Notes under the pieces: generated by a model
Database searches by the model: none
What the model was told of the DNA's origin: nothing
What the model saw: the letters and a program-made list of their open reading frames with translations, nothing else
In this document: one piece after another, positions 60,835 through 64,000 of the stretch
How positions within the stretch are numbered: the first letter of the stretch is position 1
How the letters are laid out: each line of letters begins with the position of its first letter
Translations under genes and position numbers: made by a program
Origin: Haladaptatus paucihalophilus DX253
GTDB taxonomy: Archaea > Halobacteriota > Halobacteria > Halobacteriales > Haladaptataceae
Assembly: GCF_000376445.1 (NCBI RefSeq)
Contig: NZ_AQXI01000002.1
Location: forward strand, 1-64,000
Length of the DNA stretch: 64,000 bases
Direction of reading: 5' to 3'

Positions 60835-62019
60835 CTACGCGCGATGGTCGCGTGGCGAATTTCCCGGCAGTCGGTTCGTCGTGTACAACCCTGCGAGGAC
60901 GAGGATGACACAGCCGACGAGCGAGGCGAGGCCGATGAACACGACGTCGAATCGATAGCCCGCTTCGGTGAGCACGCCGACGGTCGCAGTGCCGTTCGCC
61001 TCGACCAGCAGGGAAATACCGGTGAACGCCGCGTAGACGACGCCGCGGTTTTCGTCCGACAGCGAGTTGAGGAAGTAGGTGTCCAAGGCCGGAAACAGGC
61101 TGTGTATCGAGTACCCGATGGCGACCGAGACGACGGTTAGCGCGACGATGCCACCGGCGGCGGTGAGCGCGACCACCGACACCACGAATCCGGTCAGTAT
61201 CCCGAGGATGTACGGGACGATGGGGAGGCGGTCGGCGAGCCGGCCGCCGAACCAGAACGCGGGTAGTCCGGCCGCGAACACGACGGTGAGGAGGAGGTTC
61301 GCCGTCGTCGTCGATACCCCCTTCGACGAGTGCAGATAGACGACGTAGAAGTTGAACAAGCCCTGCCACAGGAACCCCGCGACGCCGACCATCAGGAGGC
61401 CGACCGCGATGAGCCGCCAGTGGGAGCGCACGGCGGACAGAAACGCGCGGTCCGGGGCGGACTCGTCGGCGATTCGGGACCCTCGAACGATGCTCGCCAG
61501 CACGATGCTGAAGACGACTGCGACCGCCGCGAGCAGGACGAACGCCGTCCGCCACGAGGAGACGAGTAAGATTCCGACGACGATGGTGGGTGCGAGCACC
61601 GCCGCCAGTTGCGACGCCGCACCGTGGATGCCGACGGTTCGCCCGACCGCGTTCGGATACAGTTCCGCGATTAGCGGCACGGCGGCGACGAAGTAAGCCC
61701 CGCTGGCGACGCCGAGGAGAAACGTCCCGACGCGAAGCGAAGCGATGGAATCCGCGACCGCGATGAGTCCCGACGACCCGGCGAGGACGAATCCCGTCGC
61801 GAGAACGGCCTGATACCGCGGGACGCGGGTGAGGACGTACCCCATCGGAATTCGCGGGAGTGCGGTTCCGAGCCACACCAACGATATCAACACGCCGATG
61901 GTCGCCTGGTCGGTCGAAAAGGCCACCGTCAGGGGTTCGAGCAGCGGTGCGAAGACGGTTCGCCCGAAGTTCATCAGGAATACGAGCCCGCAAAGCGTTC
62001 CGAACAGGCGGCGTCTCAC
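60835..62019 (-). CDS. Major facilitator superfamily transporter
   Basis: A 394-residue protein with 12 predicted membrane segments. Signs of the family are the first cytoplasmic loop (WLGTALPRIPMGYVLTRVPRYQAVLATG), the six-plus-six layout and the second-half equivalent FGGRLADRLP. Substrate unknown; MFS proteins in haloarchaea transport organic acids, sugars or drugs. The start appears to be GTG at 62019, since the first membrane segment follows at once and no ATG fits. Confidence 0.87.
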   Translation of the reverse strand: MRRRLFGTLCGLVFLMNFGRTVFAPLLEPLTVAFSTDQATIGVLISLVWLGTALPRIPMGYVLTRVPRYQAVLATGFVLAGSSGLIAVADSIASLRVGTFLLGVASGAYFVAAVPLIAELYPNAVGRTVGIHGAASQLAAVLAPTIVVGILLVSSWRTAFVLLAAVAVVFSIVLASIVRGSRIADESAPDRAFLSAVRSHWRLIAVGLLMVGVAGFLWQGLFNFYVVYLHSSKGVSTTTANLLLTVVFAAGLPAFWFGGRLADRLPIVPYILGILTGFVVSVVALTAAGGIVALTVVSVAIGYSIHSLFPALDTYFLNSLSDENRGVVYAAFTGISLLVEANGTATVGVLTEAGYRFDVVFIGLASLVGCVILVLAGLYTTNRLPGNSPRDHRA

Positions 62020-62299
62020 TACCGTCTATACCGAGTCGGACGACTCAACCGTTGCGGAAACGGCAGGGGTGACGTTCGTGGCCGACGGGTTGCCGACGAG
62101 TTGACGACGAATAGACGACCCGCCGATGCGTTCTCACCGATGTGCCGTGGCCGTCGCTCCCGGTCGGCCCGTTTGAGAATTCAAGCACGATGAGAACGCT
62201 GAGCAGTTCGGACTGCGTAGTCATTCGTTCGACGTCATTTCAGACACCATGAATGTACTGGACTCATTCGTCGATGGCGGTTTCGGGTGACGGACTCCG

Positions 62300-62620
62300 T
62301 TAGCCGTCCGGGTCGAAGAGTTCGATCGCCGTTCGCACCGCATCGTCGTCCGTCGATGCGTCTCGCAACACAGCATCGGGCGTCGCCACGATGCCGTCCA
62401 CGATGTCGGTTGCCATCCGCTCGATGACCGCTCGCTGTTCCGCCGTGAGACCGTCCTCGCCGCCGAGTCGTTCGACCGCTCGCGCGACCTCCCGCCGTTC
62501 GAGTTCCGCCCCCTGGCGGTGAATCGCTCGTCGAACCGCCTCGGGGTCCGCTTCGTCTCGGTCGAGTAGTTCGGTGGACGGGACGGACGGACTCCCGTTC
62601 CGGGTGTCGTTCACGTCCAT
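62300..62620 (-). CDS. Small protein like the glutamyl-tRNA reductase dimerisation domain
   Basis: A 106-residue, highly acidic helical protein. Residues ~30-104 read AIHRQGAELERREVARAVERLG...LTAEQRAVIERMATDIVDGIVATPDAVLRDAS...AIELFDPDG. This is the pattern of the C-terminal dimerisation domain of HemA, without its catalytic and NADPH domains. It therefore cannot reduce glutamyl-tRNA, but might bind HemA or act in haem supply. It begins six bases after the CGCGG-type gene on the same strand, so the two are one operon. Such stand-alone copies occur in haloarchaea, from memory. Confidence 0.7.
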   Translation of the reverse strand: MDVNDTRNGSPSVPSTELLDRDEADPEAVRRAIHRQGAELERREVARAVERLGGEDGLTAEQRAVIERMATDIVDGIVATPDAVLRDASTDDDAVRTAIELFDPDG

Positions 62621-62626
62621 GGTAAA

Positions 62627-62932
62627 TCAGCCGACGTACACTCGGGTCACGTGGCCGCCGCACCCGCATTGATCGACGTATTCACACTCGATATCGGAAC
62701 CGAACTCGTCGACGAGCGCGTCGAAGAGGTACGTTTCGGGGTGGCCGTGATTCGCGTGCGTGACCACGTTCACGTGGTTTCCTCGCGCCGTGTGCTCGAC
62801 GGCATCGACCGCTTGCGAGCAGACGAGTCCTGTATCGTCGGCGTGTTCTGGCTTTTCGAGATTCACCGACCACGAATTGTGGTGAACCCGCTCGGTGACC
62901 GGTTCCGCGTCGTCGTGCGAGATGCCTTCCAT
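62627..62932 (-). CDS. CGCGG-type protein, putative radical-SAM-modified peptide precursor
   Basis: A 101-residue acidic protein ending in YVDQCGCGGHVTRVYVG. This matches from memory a haloarchaeal family annotated as a putative radical SAM-modified RiPP with a CGCGG motif. The middle contains NSWSVNLEKPEHADDTGLVCSQAVDAVEHTARGNHVNVVTHANHGHPETYLFDALVDEF, conserved in kind in that family. Three cysteines (one in LVCSQ and two in CGC) and several histidines could bind metal instead. ATG 62932 is used; 15 more residues upstream are open but not conserved in type. No radical SAM enzyme lies in the window. It leads a two-gene operon with the HemA-dimerisation-like protein and is divergent from the regulator at 63024. 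Confidence 0.75.
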   Translation of the reverse strand: MEGISHDDAEPVTERVHHNSWSVNLEKPEHADDTGLVCSQAVDAVEHTARGNHVNVVTHANHGHPETYLFDALVDEFGSDIECEYVDQCGCGGHVTRVYVG

Positions 62933-62970
62933 AGGTACGGGTTGGATGCCGTCGGCAGAAAACCGTCCCC

Positions 62971-62982
62971 CGAACATGTTCG
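62971..62982. promoter_or_regulatory. Palindrome CGAACATGTTCG between the CGCGG-type gene and the HTH_10 regulator
   Basis: A perfect 12-base palindrome, CGAAC-AT-GTTCG, in the 91-base gap between two divergent start codons. CGAAC and GTTCG half-sites are, as I recall, those reported for NarO-controlled anaerobic promoters in Haloferax, although there with a wider spacer. Confidence 0.5.
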
Positions 62983-63023
62983 TCGTGAGCTATTGGGGGT
63001 CCCGACGATATCGTACGGTATCG

Positions 63024-63659
63024 ATGGCAACCGCGAAACTCACGCTCACGCTTCCCGCCGAGACGTGGATCGGCGACGTCTCGACGACGTACCCGGATGC
63101 GAAATTCAGGGTGCTGGCCGCCCTTCCCGCCGACGATATCGGCGTCGGATTGCTCGAACTCACGGCCGCCGACCTCCCGCCGATACTCCGCGAGATGGAC
63201 GACCACGACGGTATCGTCCACTTGGACCTGTTGCGGGCGTCCGACGATACGTGCCTCGTCGAGTTCGAGACGACCGACCCCCTCCTCCTGCTCTCGGTAC
63301 AGGAGTCCGCGGTTCCGCTCGAACTCCCCCTCACGATAACCGACGGTGACGCGACGTTCGAGGTGACAGCCGCGCGCGACCGGCTGTCCGCGCTCGCGAC
63401 GCAACTGGACCTGTTCGGCGTCCCGTTCGAGGTGGAGTACGTCCGCGAGATGGCCTCCTCCGAGAGTCTGTTGACCGACCGACAGCGGCGTCTGGTGCGA
63501 ACCGCCGTCGAATGTGGCTACTACGACTCGCCGCGAACCTGCACGCTCACCGAACTCGCGGCGATGACCGACGTCGCAAAATCGACCGCCAGCGAAACGC
63601 TGCACCGCGCCGAGGGGACGATTATCAAACGGTACGTAACCGACGAGGTGGCGGAGTGA
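63024..63659 (+). CDS. HTH_10 (bacterio-opsin activator-like) transcriptional regulator
   Basis: A 211-residue regulator. Residues ~155-208 are the HTH_10 domain of the Bat family: LLTDRQRRLVRTAVECGYYDSPRTCTLTELAAMTDVAKSTASETLHRAEGTIIKRY. The N-terminal ~150 residues form a sensor-like alpha/beta domain without the cysteine cluster of NarO or the PAS/GAF domains of Bat itself. The ATG at 63024 begins MATAKLTLTLP; the longer frame has no conserved features. It converges on the nitric-oxide reductase gene and is divergent from the CGCGG-type operon, so it may control either, perhaps in answer to low oxygen or nitrogen oxides. That role is inferred from position. Confidence 0.85.
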   Translation: MATAKLTLTLPAETWIGDVSTTYPDAKFRVLAALPADDIGVGLLELTAADLPPILREMDDHDGIVHLDLLRASDDTCLVEFETTDPLLLLSVQESAVPLELPLTITDGDATFEVTAARDRLSALATQLDLFGVPFEVEYVREMASSESLLTDRQRRLVRTAVECGYYDSPRTCTLTELAAMTDVAKSTASETLHRAEGTIIKRYVTDEVAE

Positions 63660-63707
63660 CCGTCCAGCGGTCGATGCCGGGTTCGGTTGGGACCCGTCGA
63701 TAGCGGT

Positions 63708-64000
63708 TCAGTCGTCGTCGTCCGTGAACACCCGACTCGGCACGCGTTGCTCGTCCGGTTCCGGTACCGGCGTCGTCACCTCGCGCTGCACGAACTGCTT
63801 TTTGAGCACGTCGTAGGCGAACACGAGCGTGCCGAGGATGAGCATCGTGTCGCCCGGCATCCGCGCCCAGAACAGGAGCTGTACCGCGTCGCTGTTGTAG
63901 AACGCGAGGCTCCGCGCGGCGTCGTAGCTCCCGGAGAACGCGGCTTCCAGTTGGAGGAAGCCGACGGGAAGGACGGAGACGAACACCATCACCGCGAGGC
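63708..64000 (-). CDS. Nitric-oxide reductase (quinol-type, haem-copper family), C-terminal end
   Basis: The frame runs in from the right edge and shows ~96 C-terminal residues. SVLPVGFLQLEAAFSGSYDAARSLAFYNSDAVQLLFWARMPGDTMLILGTLVFAYDVL is the end of the large subunit of a quinol-dependent NO reductase (NorB/NorZ type), which turns 2 NO into N2O during denitrification or NO defence. A charged tail ending in DDDD follows. The haem and iron ligands lie outside the window, so activity cannot be checked here. Confidence 0.82.
   Translation of the reverse strand, partial: LAVMVFVSVLPVGFLQLEAAFSGSYDAARSLAFYNSDAVQLLFWARMPGDTMLILGTLVFAYDVLKKQFVQREVTTPVPEPDEQRVPSRVFTDDDD

Overview
The window is a stretch of a halophilic archaeal (class Halobacteria) chromosome or large replicon. 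The evidence is the strongly acidic proteins, twin-arginine signal peptides with a lipobox on the sugar-binding protein, TATA boxes about 26-30 bases before start codons with little or no leader, a ba3-type terminal oxidase operon, an RdfA/archaeal SMC-related pair, and pathway genes that resemble those of Haloferax and relatives. A Haladaptatus-like genus would fit, but that is a guess. I found no rRNA, tRNA, CRISPR array or intact insertion sequence.

Positions 1-34800 form a carbohydrate-use island. It opens with a cut-off SGNH esterase, a sugar isomerase-like TIM barrel, and a divergent pair of glycosidases: GH36 alpha-galactosidase and GH2 beta-mannosidase. A lactate-oxidation operon (lutC plus a lutB-lutA fusion) follows, preceded by an unusually long regulatory region with repeated palindromes. 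Next come a TbsP-like regulator and the oxidative pentose pathway: an FAH-family 2-keto-3-deoxypentonate dehydratase, an enolase-superfamily pentonate dehydratase, a Gfo/Idh pentose dehydrogenase and a ketoglutarate-semialdehyde dehydrogenase. After these lie a GH3 glycosidase, a Gfo/Idh plus hydroxypyruvate isomerase-like pair, and a CUT1 sugar ABC transporter. The transporter's permease genes are on the other strand from its binding protein and ATPase, with a divergent thermosome paralogue between. A GH42 beta-galactosidase, a ThuA protein, an IclR regulator and a second isomerase-like gene complete it. Together these would release sugars from plant or algal polysaccharide, import them and oxidise pentoses to 2-oxoglutarate.

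Positions 32200-35550 are decaying: a GH3 C-terminal remnant, a truncated Gfo/Idh gene and a frameshifted, internally deleted GH2 beta-galactosidase. Another remnant, of gamma-glutamyltransferase, lies at 53922-54509.

Positions 35950-38660 carry the SMC-related protein and RdfA. Positions 39930-46160 hold the ba3 oxidase operon cbaD-B-A-C and, divergently, a small membrane protein, a SafE-like protein and a copper P-type ATPase, together an oxidase and copper-supply unit. Positions 46240-49060 hold a TetR regulator, a P450 and an SDR, with a palindromic operator just before the P450.

The remainder is mixed: a ZIP transporter, UspA, a Tat-exported DUF5602-like protein, a PhoX-type phosphatase, a large exported M14 carboxypeptidase, a class III CoA-transferase, methylglyoxal synthase and an MFS transporter. 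The right end looks respiratory: a GluTR-dimerisation-like protein, a CGCGG-type putative RiPP precursor, a HTH_10 regulator and the C-terminus of a nitric-oxide reductase.
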